The position numbers and the translations under genes were made by a program. Below the pieces are notes generated by a model that saw only the letters and a list, made by a program, of their open reading frames with translations, did not search any database and had not been told where the DNA came from. DNA of 64,000 nucleotides from positions 62,001-126,000 of the forward strand of contig DATMBG010000033.1 of assembly GCA_035559535.1 (NCBI GenBank), written 5' to 3'. Every line of letters begins with the position of its first letter. Within the stretch, counting starts at the first letter, position 1. The stretch is from Candidatus Limnocylindrales bacterium. Lineage in GTDB: Bacteria > Moduliflexota > Moduliflexia > Moduliflexales > JAUQPW01. Positions 24,801 to 31,307 of the stretch are shown piece by piece.

Positions 24801-25307
24801 GGAGGTTATCAAGAACATTTGAAAGATTTCGGGAGTGGACCAAAAGGTATAAATAAAGCCGGCAGTTACCAGGAAAAAGGTCAGGGAGAAGAGAAGCGCC
24901 AGTTGTTCTGAGTTATATTTTTTTAAATAAAGATATCCCAGCGTAATCATGGAAACCAGCAGGAGGGTATTAAAAATTAAAAATCCTCTTAATCCAAACA
25001 AATAGACAAAGGGAGCTAAAAAAAGCGGATAAATAAAAGGTTTCCCATAATATATTTTCTCTTCTCCATTTTGAACTACCCGGGTTAGAAAAACTCCCTG
25101 GGGACCTCCATGCCAGTCCTTGTAAAACCGAATCAGATCCCCCTGTGTATACTCCAGATCGCGATCAAAAGCTAAACTTTGGGCCATTATATAATAAACG
25201 GCCTCATCCCCAAACAGGTAAGTTACTACACTTTGGTACTTAATAGATAAAGACACTGCCAGTAAAAAGATGAGTAATCCTATGAGTAGTAGCTGATTAA
25301 ATTTCAA
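21813..25307 (-). CDS. Very large membrane glycosyltransferase-like protein with TPR and C-terminal beta domains
   Basis: A 1164-residue protein. The first 440 residues contain about ten membrane helices and the GT-C first-loop pattern TYLFGDEAVYYIMAQSLA with GKPFIYPLFLAPFVYLFG, similar to GT39-type enzymes that use polyprenyl-phosphate sugars. After that comes a soluble region: a beta-rich part (about 450-590), TPR-like helices (GLAYQKNGNTDKALFYLEQA near 640, and again MGVSYAKEGNWEQALTQL near 900) and a C-terminal beta-sandwich (about 1030-1164, YYWKALAKMDKNYAIFVHF, GTYEIWIGVWDPKNTGRRL) of the type that often follows such transferases. It is followed by the 615-residue gene on the same strand. 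The acceptor is unknown. Upstream lies a 650-base gene-free region. Confidence 0.72.
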   Translation of the reverse strand: MKFNQLLLIGLLIFLLAVSLSIKYQSVVTYLFGDEAVYYIMAQSLAFDRDLEYTQGDLIRFYKDWHGGPQGVFLTRVVQNGEEKIYYGKPFIYPLFLAPFVYLFGLRGFLIFNTLLLVSMITLGYLYLKKYNSEQLALLFSLTFFLVTAGFIYTFWSTPEIFQMFLITSGLFVLFYETPLANYGQAFGKTPGRKYLSALLIGLATFSKPHNGIFILPLLTSVILPRSEIYLTSKKGFVARIHYFWQRYKYVLSVGLVFLLILGILSGIQFLFMSQWNAYAGDRKTFYWHFPLESAGAGFDNLGTKQTHDVYFEESFYFNPKVFLYNLFYYLFGRFTGIFPYYFPALVALFCFLLNPRSSLRFVLLGTIVIHILIYILWAPSNYHGGSGAIGNRFFLNIYPAFLFLTTQIPGGFGTILITWLVGFLFLAQILINPFYSSNNPAQHAFRFPYRILPVELTEINSLPINTNRHMIQNFSGDSPSYDLYLLNDNYMGRSSKNFWVRGEAKLEAVLKVNEKQDDLLVILENGPFQNTVDLEVAGVRRTFHLEGDERKEIIFPLKTAFPFFKAYLYPINITSYSGFIPRFAYANPTERLPYLFSLDKVKDDTRYLGCLVQISLNPGKIGLAYQKNGNTDKALFYLEQAVEQEPENLALYIALSEAYQQVGRFTRSRIVLEKAKKLIPTYVANFNRSIGKSGGEEVDGAALTSDSSLKFLQSLLIQSFEAENLRRTTGGVVLDSEASGGRAVSSRPDTPISGESINSAILTTSDVPNSQSDIQSFEILKTSTISTGKGFLTYGPFQDFPAGAYQVRYRLKIKDHLPPSEAVPATPLLAMLDVRSGRYGILGRRSLLREDFTASDTYQNFSLSFVNPETSSLEFRVETSGIGTLLVDKIDVYPLLPFQIPYLMGVSYAKEGNWEQALTQLSPLFALDPTYPHLSYYMILGWVKLKEWEEALKVLQHEVGREILSLQDSGRVGEDFESTLSLSSLYEEVKHEPIPQEVPLYKYFIQIRELLQPQIPVQINFDNQLAFIGYDLPKNQFRPSETFPITYYWKALAKMDKNYAIFVHFSKKKFISSDLIRKVKQKLGISLVDFFQQDHFPLQNLHPTDTWLPGEVVKERYQVQIPPYLVPGTYEIWIGVWDPKNTGRRLKAGGQEKMKIGEIEIQK

Positions 25308-25960
25308 GATCCTCTCCCAGAGGCCAGGTGATAGGTACTGAACCGTAAATAATGTAAAGACTTACACCTTCCTCCTTCTAACTTAACCATCCCCATTTCC
25401 CTTCAAGACCTTAGGGTTTATCCTCTTTAACCTGCTATTTACGATTCATATTCTACTTAACATAATATCTTAGCTCAAAAATGAGCGTCAAGAAAAAAGG
25501 GAACCTTATCGATTCACCAGATGGGTAATTCCCTTCCTTGTCTTCAGAATTTCCTTTAACTTTTAAGGACAGAGTCGGATTTTTTACAATTCCCGAATTT
25601 CTCAAAACCCTTTGTAAGTATAAAGGTTATCGCCTTATACCCATTCGCTAAAATTGCGGTCTTAAGGGATCCGTACACGGGTTATCGGATCATCCTGGGG
25701 TGGGCATCAATTTGTGAAAATTCTCCCTTTTAAATTTTCTTCTTGACTTCTCCTTTTATTCGCCTATCTTATAAATTAAGTTCTTCGATTGTTTTCAAAC
25801 CCCTCGTTCATAGGACGCAGGGTGAACTTAAGGTTTGACCCTTCCTGGAGACTTCCTACAGGAAGTATTTCAGATAAAGCCTGAGCAGAGTAATCCGTTA
25901 AACTGAAAACCCTGGATTGAGCGGGCCAAGTTTTGCCTTGGCCTCAGGAGGTAGAAGGAT
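25308..25960. other. Long intergenic region with a possible structured leader
   Basis: About 650 bases between divergent genes, with no convincing coding frame. A sigma-70-like promoter at 25743-25770 would give a leader of about 185 bases before the small membrane protein at 25961. The leader contains hairpin-forming segments: GGGTGAAC...GTTTGACCC (25820-25841), ACTTCC-TACA-GGAAGT (25851-25866) and a C/G-rich GGCCAAGTTTTGCCTTGGCC (25924-25943). I do not recognise a known riboswitch class. Confidence 0.45.
25743..25770 (+). promoter_or_regulatory. Possible sigma-70 promoter
   Basis: TTGACT (25743-25748), 16-base spacer, TATCTT (25765-25770), followed by AT-rich DNA. It points to the small membrane-protein gene at 25961 across a long leader. 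Confidence 0.4.
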
Positions 25961-26392
25961 ATGCAAAAGCCCCGAAACGCTTTGGATGATTGTTTGAGGA
26001 TCCTAGCCGGCTCCAGTAGCATAGCCGGAATTTACGTACTCTACAGGCTCTTTGAATTAACCGGATCTACCCTTACCACCCAAGATATTCGTTTACTCCT
26101 CACCCTGAGTATGACCATACTTATTTTAGCGGTAGCCCTCATTTTCGCTTACCTGGTTCTCTTTCTATATGAACGGCTCCTCTATGTTTTCCAACAATTT
26201 AAAAAGATAAAAAATCCTGATGGGCTTACCCCGCAGACTGAGAGATTAAGCCATTTGGAGTTAACGATGATTTCCGCTCTGGAAAGAATAGAAAACCGAC
26301 TGGCTTTACTGGAGGGTAGAATAGGAGAAGAACATGTTTTTCCTGTAAGTTACGAAATAGATCCTCGTGAACTGAAATCCAGCAACTTTTAA
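25961..26392 (+). CDS. Small two-helix membrane protein
   Basis: A 143-residue protein with two membrane helices (about 15-30, ILAGSSSIAGIYVLYRLF; about 46-75, TLSMTILILAVALIFAYLV followed by LFLYERLLYVF) and a C-terminal tail containing a coiled-coil-like helix (SALERIENRLALLEGRI). The ATG has a strong RBS (CAGGAGGTAGAAGG). No family is recognised. It is preceded by a long possibly structured leader and followed by a hairpin element before the convergent aminotransferase gene. Confidence 0.6.
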   Translation: MQKPRNALDDCLRILAGSSSIAGIYVLYRLFELTGSTLTTQDIRLLLTLSMTILILAVALIFAYLVLFLYERLLYVFQQFKKIKNPDGLTPQTERLSHLELTMISALERIENRLALLEGRIGEEHVFPVSYEIDPRELKSSNF

Positions 26393-26500
26393 GGATTTTT
26401 CATGGAAGAGTCCCAAGACCCAGATTGTCCTTCCTTCAGGGGAGAGGGTAACCCCGGGGATCCAGAAAGTTTAGTATGGCCCTCTTTGTCTAAACTCTCC

Positions 26501-26558
26501 GTTGTAGGGCAAAACGCTATTTCGTCCAACAATGGCGAAATAGTATTTGCCTTACAAC
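26501..26558. repeat. Imperfect hairpin between convergent genes
   Basis: Left arm 26501-26524 (begins GTTGTAGGGCAAAACGC) and right arm 26536-26558 (ends TTTGCCTTACAAC) pair over about 23 bases with a few mismatches and an 11-base loop. It sits before the convergent aminotransferase stop. Its GTAGGGC-AAAC core resembles the arm at 13401. Confidence 0.65.
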
Positions 26559-26567
26559 CGGGGATTT

Positions 26568-27686
26568 TTACAAATAATCTTCAAGGACCCCGCACAACTG
26601 TTCAATAGAAGCCCGACGTGCATTATAACCCATCAAGCCGATCCTCCAGATCTTTGACTTCAACTCTCCAAAGCCGGCTCCAATTTCAATTTGATGCTTT
26701 TTAAGCAGATCCGCGCGAACACTCAAAGGATCGATATGTTGAGGGGGCATCACTGAAGTGAGCATCGGAAGCCGATATCCCTCTTGAGCAAATAACGTAC
26801 ATCCCATCTTCTGCAGTCTTAATTTTAGCAAATCTCCGGCCTCTTGATGCCGTTTAAACCGCTGTTCCAACCCTTCTTCCATGATGATTCTCAAAGCTTC
26901 ACGCAGTCCATAAATATAGGTCGTGGGGAGAGTATGATGATAAATTCGCTTTTCCCCCCAATAATCGATGAGTAAATCGATACTTAAATAGAAACTGCTG
27001 ACGGGGGTTTTGCGACGCCTGATGACTTCCAAGGCCTTGGCACTGAAAGTTATGGGGGCCAGACCCGAAACCATTCCAATACATTTTTGTGAACAGCTAA
27101 AGGCAACGTCAATATGATGATGATCGACCCTCACCGGAAGTCCCCCTAGAGAAGTCACGCAGTCCACCACGAAAAGGGTATCTGTTTTGGCAACAGCAGT
27201 CCCTATCTCTTCCAGAGGTTGTTGAACTCCGGTTGAAGTCTCTGCATGGACAATGGCAACGGCCTTTGCCTCCGGATGTTGATGGAGAGTTTCGATAACC
27301 TGTTGGGGGTCCACGATTTTCCCAACCTCTCCACGTACTTCTATCACTTTAGCTCCCAGGCGCTCGGCAACCTGTTTGATCCGTTCCCCAAAATATCCTT
27401 TGATTCCTACAATAAGGGTGTCACCTGGCTCCAGAATGTTAACCAGACAGGCTTCCATTCCTGCACTCCCTGTTCCGGAAATAGGGAATGTTATGGGATT
27501 TTTAGTTTCAAAAACAACCCGAAGCATCTCCTGGATTTCATCCATGATTGGAAATAAATCGGGGTCGGCATAACCAATGACCGGAGCACAAATAGCTTGA
27601 AAAATGCGCGGATGAATATTTGCCGGACCCGGGCCGAGTAGAAGCCGGGGGGATGGAAGAAACTCAGAATAAAGGTTCTCTTTCAC
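26568..27686 (-). CDS. Class V aminotransferase, serine/alanine-glyoxylate type
   Basis: A 372-residue PLP enzyme of the AGXT/serine-pyruvate aminotransferase family. N-terminal LLGPGPANIHPRIF and YADPDLFPIMDEIQ are typical. Gly-rich cofactor loop GTGSAGMEA (71-79), cofactor-binding aspartate D175 in VVDCVTSLGG, and the Schiff-base lysine K201 in SQKCIG. C-terminal IEIGAGFGELKSKIWRIGLM completes the family. The reaction moves an amino group from serine or alanine to glyoxylate or pyruvate, as in serine and glyoxylate metabolism. Strong RBS (AGGAGGAGATA). Transcribed alone on the minus strand. Confidence 0.92.
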   Translation of the reverse strand: MKENLYSEFLPSPRLLLGPGPANIHPRIFQAICAPVIGYADPDLFPIMDEIQEMLRVVFETKNPITFPISGTGSAGMEACLVNILEPGDTLIVGIKGYFGERIKQVAERLGAKVIEVRGEVGKIVDPQQVIETLHQHPEAKAVAIVHAETSTGVQQPLEEIGTAVAKTDTLFVVDCVTSLGGLPVRVDHHHIDVAFSCSQKCIGMVSGLAPITFSAKALEVIRRRKTPVSSFYLSIDLLIDYWGEKRIYHHTLPTTYIYGLREALRIIMEEGLEQRFKRHQEAGDLLKLRLQKMGCTLFAQEGYRLPMLTSVMPPQHIDPLSVRADLLKKHQIEIGAGFGELKSKIWRIGLMGYNARRASIEQLCGVLEDYL

Positions 27687-27883
27687 GTATCTCCTCCTTG
27701 TTAGGTCCTATAGAAAAATTGGGTTTTAAATAAACGAGTCCTTAACTCAGTTCAATAACCTTTGAAATGGTAATATACACTCACTCCCTCAGTAAAGCAA
27801 GCCATATACTACGAAGCCGACCGGTTAACTGAATTGCTGAGTCAGTATGAAATTTTGAAATCTGACAGAGGAAAAAGAACACC

Positions 27884-28897
27884 TTATCCGTTGGATGGTA
27901 AAGGTTCCAGGGTAAAGGTGGCTCGTTCCATAACGGTCCCGTTGTAGAGGTAGTGAACCGTCCAGACCCCAAATTTTCTGGCAGCCGGATATCCGGCTAT
28001 GGTGGTGTAACAATACCAATAGCTATAAGCATAAGACCGATCGTGATTAATTCTACAACTTGAATAGAGTTCCCCCTTAGGGGTATACCATCTCCACTCT
28101 GAAACATCTCCTGCTTGTACGTTTAAAACCCTTACCCAAAAGGTTACATAGGAGTCTGTTGCATAAAACTTGTTCCCTGAGGGTGGGATAGAACCATTCT
28201 GGGGGATTTGATTGGTAAGCACGGTTTTCACCACTTTAAAAGCCCCACCTTGATAAGGTTCCTGATTTTCCCAGTAACTCACAGACCTGTTGGAGCTACA
28301 GGGACCTGCATAGGGATTAATGAGATTAATGGCAGAATCCGTTACAATAAAATGGAGATGGGGTGTATCGGAATCTCCAGAACTCCCGACCTCTCCTATT
28401 TTCTGTCCTTTCTTAACACGATCACCTGTTTTGACTAAAATAGAACCTTTTTTCATATGATGATATACAGTCCGAAGACCATTGGCATGGTGAATAAATA
28501 CATGGTTGGAGTTTTCATAGGGACAGTTACGCTGACAATGATCGTAATATCCATCGACCGCCTCGGTTACAACTCCGGAGTCGGCGGCTAGGACATCAAC
28601 ACCTCGATCCATGGCTTCCCATCCCTCGATGACAAAATCTGTCCCATTGTGCCCATCATACGTCATGGAACCACAGTTCCAATCTTTGACACTTCCCGGC
28701 GCCGGATCGTCATCCATATAATTCGTTATGAAACAGGTTTTCCCTAATTCACAGTTCAGAGGAAAGATAAACTGACCGGCACTCCAGGCCGGGGAAGGAA
28801 AGAAAGAAAGATTCTGTATCTCCCCAAAAAGAACCGTTATCCCCATAACACTTACGACAAAAAAACATCTTAAAAACCGATATATTCTCATCTTCAA
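27884..28897 (-). CDS. Secreted M23-family peptidase
   Basis: A 337-residue exported protein with an N-terminal signal peptide (about 1-25). The LytM/M23 domain (about 75-190) shows H83-x3-D87 in DGHNGTDF, the strand H in YHHMKKGS near 146-147 and H180-x-H182 in TPHLHFIV. All expected zinc and catalytic positions are there. After it comes a beta-sandwich-like tail (about 205-330, YVTFWVRVLNVQAGDVSEWRW...) that may bind a partner or wall. Several Cys pairs (C-x4-C in CQRNC, C near 50-55) suggest periplasmic disulfides. Likely a peptidoglycan endopeptidase or a related cell-wall or substrate peptidase. RBS GGAGG before ATG 28897. Alone on the minus strand. Confidence 0.85.
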   Translation of the reverse strand: MKMRIYRFLRCFFVVSVMGITVLFGEIQNLSFFPSPAWSAGQFIFPLNCELGKTCFITNYMDDDPAPGSVKDWNCGSMTYDGHNGTDFVIEGWEAMDRGVDVLAADSGVVTEAVDGYYDHCQRNCPYENSNHVFIHHANGLRTVYHHMKKGSILVKTGDRVKKGQKIGEVGSSGDSDTPHLHFIVTDSAINLINPYAGPCSSNRSVSYWENQEPYQGGAFKVVKTVLTNQIPQNGSIPPSGNKFYATDSYVTFWVRVLNVQAGDVSEWRWYTPKGELYSSCRINHDRSYAYSYWYCYTTIAGYPAARKFGVWTVHYLYNGTVMERATFTLEPLPSNG

Positions 28898-29308
28898 CCC
28901 TCCGATTTTTACCCACCGTTTCTAACCCATACCATTGCTTCTTTAACTTCTCGATTTTTGCTTCCCATTTTTATTCAATTTTGATGCCCCTATAGAACCT
29001 TTAGAGGATTTTACCGATCCGAACTGTCTTAATTGAAGGAATGAGGGACTGTCAAGGGAAAAGTCATGGTTTTTTTTCTCGGTAAAGGGGGAATTGTATC
29101 GGAGGAGGTAGGGGAGGGAACTTCGCTTTAAAGTTCCTTCCCCTGCAAAGAGGGGAAAGGTTAGTAGGTTAGACGTCTCGTTTGACATTAAGGGGGCCCT
29201 CTCAGGGATCTCACTCTTATCCTGGTGCATATGGGGACCGGGGGTGAAGGGAGAGAGGCCAGGAGTGAGGGCCGCTCAAACGTTAAACAAAACTAAGTAA
29301 ACAATGTA
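28898..29308. other. Intergenic region with hairpin and shared 15-mer
   Basis: About 410 bases between two minus-strand genes. A hairpin AGGGGAGGGAACTT (29110-29123) and AAGTTCCTTCCCCT (29131-29144) has one mismatch and a 7-base loop. ACGTCTCGTTTGACA (29173-29187) repeats the one at 6096-6110. An open frame on the minus strand (28943-29230) is mostly composed of this repetitive DNA and looks spurious. Confidence 0.5.
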
Positions 29309-29626
29309 CTATTCTAAATCTTTAGGTTCCGATTTGTGGCCCTTTACAATAATTGGAGTTTTCAAGGCGGGAAATGAACGATCTAATTCATTCAATTCTT
29401 TCTGGAGTTTCTCAATCTCTTCATTAAGATAAATAATCCGGTTGATATATTCCTTAACAGAGGGATGTAGAAGGGGATTTTCGAAGGTTTTTTTGAGAAG
29501 ATTATAATAAAGTTGACCGAGTTTAATAAAAATTTTCTCTTTTTTACGCCCTACATTTGCTAACTTCTGACGATACCAGACAATTTGGATAGCTTTATAG
29601 ATACTCTCTTTAAGTTTCACAATCAA
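29309..29626 (-). CDS. Small helical hypothetical protein
   Basis: One hundred and five residues, no signal peptide or membrane segment, basic N-terminal half (IVWYRQKLANVGRKKEKIF) and an amphipathic helix LNEEIEKLQKELNELDRSF that looks like a short coiled coil. The start is a TTG at 29626 or a GTG two codons on. It follows the metallohydrolase stop codon by only six bases, with GGAG in the end of that gene, so the two form an operon. Function unknown. Confidence 0.5.
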   Translation of the reverse strand: MIVKLKESIYKAIQIVWYRQKLANVGRKKEKIFIKLGQLYYNLLKKTFENPLLHPSVKEYINRIIYLNEEIEKLQKELNELDRSFPALKTPIIVKGHKSEPKDLE

Positions 29627-29632
29627 CTAAAG

Positions 29633-30544
29633 CTATAGGATGATCTCCAGACCTTCATAAGCTATGCGAGAATTTGGAAAATGGAGTTGAACTTGTTTTT
29701 CCATCTCAGAAAGGAAACTATCGGAGTGGGAAGGGTCGTGATGAAACAAAATATACTGTTTGACTCCTGCAGCTTTAGAGAGTAAGACTCCCTCTCGCCA
29801 TGTGCTGTGGCCCCATCCAATTTTTGAGCGTTTTTGATTGGCCGGATCACCCAGATACTCTTCGGGAGTATATTGAGAATCGTAAATAAAGATATCTGCA
29901 TTCTTAGCGAGGGCTAAAACATGGGGGTCGAGATCTCCTCCGTAATAATGTTCTGTATCCGTTGCATAAACAACCACCTTATCTCCTTTAGCATTTTCGA
30001 TTCTATAACCCAAAGCTCCATTAGGATGATTAAGCCTTCCAGGAATGATACGATTCTCTCCGATTTTTATGGGATTATCTTGAATTTCATGGAAATTGAC
30101 CGTAGCACCCATCTGATCTAAAGATACGGGAAAGTATTGATATTCCATCTGTCCTCTAAGGGTATTTTCTAATTTCTCAAAAACCCTTTTGGCTCCGTAA
30201 AGGTTAAACGTATTGCTCAGTTCAGGTTCTTCCTCATCTCCAGATGATTTTAAGGCAGGGAAATGAGACTTCCCCTTCACAAAGGCAGGAGCAAAGAAAG
30301 GAAATCCCTGGATATGATCCCAGTGGGTATGACTAAAAAAGATATGACCGACCTTGCCACCTTTGTCAAAACCTTCCTCCATTAAACTAAGCCCCAGCAA
30401 CCGAATGCCTGTCCCAGCATCAAAGATAAGAAGTTGGTTATCATCGGTCCTCACTTCCACACAGGACGTATTTCCACCCACTTTAACCGTCTGAGGACCT
30501 GGGGTGGGAATTGAACCCCGGACCCCCCAGAATTTCACTTTCAT
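29633..30544 (-). CDS. Metallo-beta-lactamase-fold hydrolase
   Basis: A 303-residue cytoplasmic MBL-fold protein. N-terminal MKVKFWGVRGSIPTPGP and GGNTSCVEV are typical of the PhnP/RNase Z-like branch. The metal motif H72-T-H74-W-D76-H77 (FFSHTHWDHIQG) is intact, and later metal ligands H and D occur in VYATDTEHYYGG and IFYDSQYTPEEY, ending with ILFHHDPSHSD. Members of this branch hydrolyse phosphodiesters or cyclic nucleotides, but some serve as unknown regulators, so the substrate is open. A small helical protein follows immediately. Confidence 0.88.
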   Translation of the reverse strand: MKVKFWGVRGSIPTPGPQTVKVGGNTSCVEVRTDDNQLLIFDAGTGIRLLGLSLMEEGFDKGGKVGHIFFSHTHWDHIQGFPFFAPAFVKGKSHFPALKSSGDEEEPELSNTFNLYGAKRVFEKLENTLRGQMEYQYFPVSLDQMGATVNFHEIQDNPIKIGENRIIPGRLNHPNGALGYRIENAKGDKVVVYATDTEHYYGGDLDPHVLALAKNADIFIYDSQYTPEEYLGDPANQKRSKIGWGHSTWREGVLLSKAAGVKQYILFHHDPSHSDSFLSEMEKQVQLHFPNSRIAYEGLEIIL

Positions 30545-30788
30545 TGCTCTACCCTCTCTCGAAACACAAATACTTTCAACCTGAATTCTAAAAAGAATCT
30601 TCCCTTTTTAAAGAAATTCTCTGCCTTACTTGCAGGCAATCTTTATACCACTTAAAAGGATACCTTTAAGCTCCCCCCCTGAAGATTTTTAAATCTTCTC
30701 CCGCGAGATCTGTTAAATCTTACCAGGTTAAATTTTTACATCCAAATTTTATTTCAATTAATTTATATTTTATTTTAACTTATAAGGA

Positions 30789-31085
30789 TTATACGCGAGG
30801 TAGTTTAGAACGTTCATCTGAAATGTCATCGGGAAAATAAATTTTGATCTGCTCTTGATCTGATCCCTCTTTCTCAACGCGAAGATCTAGTCGATGTCCA
30901 CAGGGTAAGATAAATATGTACCTTTTATCCACCCCCCCATCTTCGTATTGTCTCCCGATCGAAACCTTTTCTGGAGAAATACTGTCCGGGCTCTCGTAGG
31001 GTGGATCACCGAAACTGACTCTAAAGCGTTGATTACAAACTCCACACCTTCCCAGATAAATACGTTCTTTAATGGGTTCGTTCAT
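30789..31085 (-). CDS. Small Cys-containing hypothetical protein
   Basis: Ninety-eight residues with CGVC (about 15-18) near the N terminus and PCGH in the middle (about 66-69), suggesting a two-knuckle zinc-binding site. No signal peptide. The ATG has AGGAG eight bases upstream. Function unknown. Downstream (30545-30788) lies AT-rich DNA with a small hairpin GAAGATTT/AAATCTTC (30681-30698). Confidence 0.6.
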   Translation of the reverse strand: MNEPIKERIYLGRCGVCNQRFRVSFGDPPYESPDSISPEKVSIGRQYEDGGVDKRYIFILPCGHRLDLRVEKEGSDQEQIKIYFPDDISDERSKLPRV

Positions 31086-31267
31086 CTCTAGATCTCCTGC
31101 TTGTCGGCCATTTTAGGACTTCCCTTATGGGATATTGAATTCCCCCTTCCCTCCTAACATGGTCTGAAGAATAAACCTCCTGTAAAATAACTGTAAAATA
31201 AACCTTTTTAATTGTCAACCCTATTTTAGTAACTTGCCTTCCAAACCAAAAAATCTTGGCCTTTCCC

Positions 31268-31296
31268 TTGACAATCCCTTACATAAAAGGTAAAAC
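31268..31296 (+). promoter_or_regulatory. Sigma-70-like promoter abutting a start codon
   Basis: TTGACA (31268-31273), exactly 17 bases, TAAAAC (31291-31296). A start about 7 bases later would be near 31303, leaving only about 5 bases before ATG 31308. Either the mRNA is nearly leaderless or the real start is the ATG at 31344. Confidence 0.5.
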
Positions 31297-31307
31297 TTAC
31301 AGCATAC

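Noticed and set aside
25777-25960. Cyclic-di-GMP (GEMM) riboswitch before the small membrane protein
   Set aside because: The leader can fold, but I could not find the conserved GEMM core bases.
28943-29230. 95-residue minus-strand ORF
   Set aside because: Composed of intergenic hairpin DNA and a shared 15-mer; no RBS and no credible domain.
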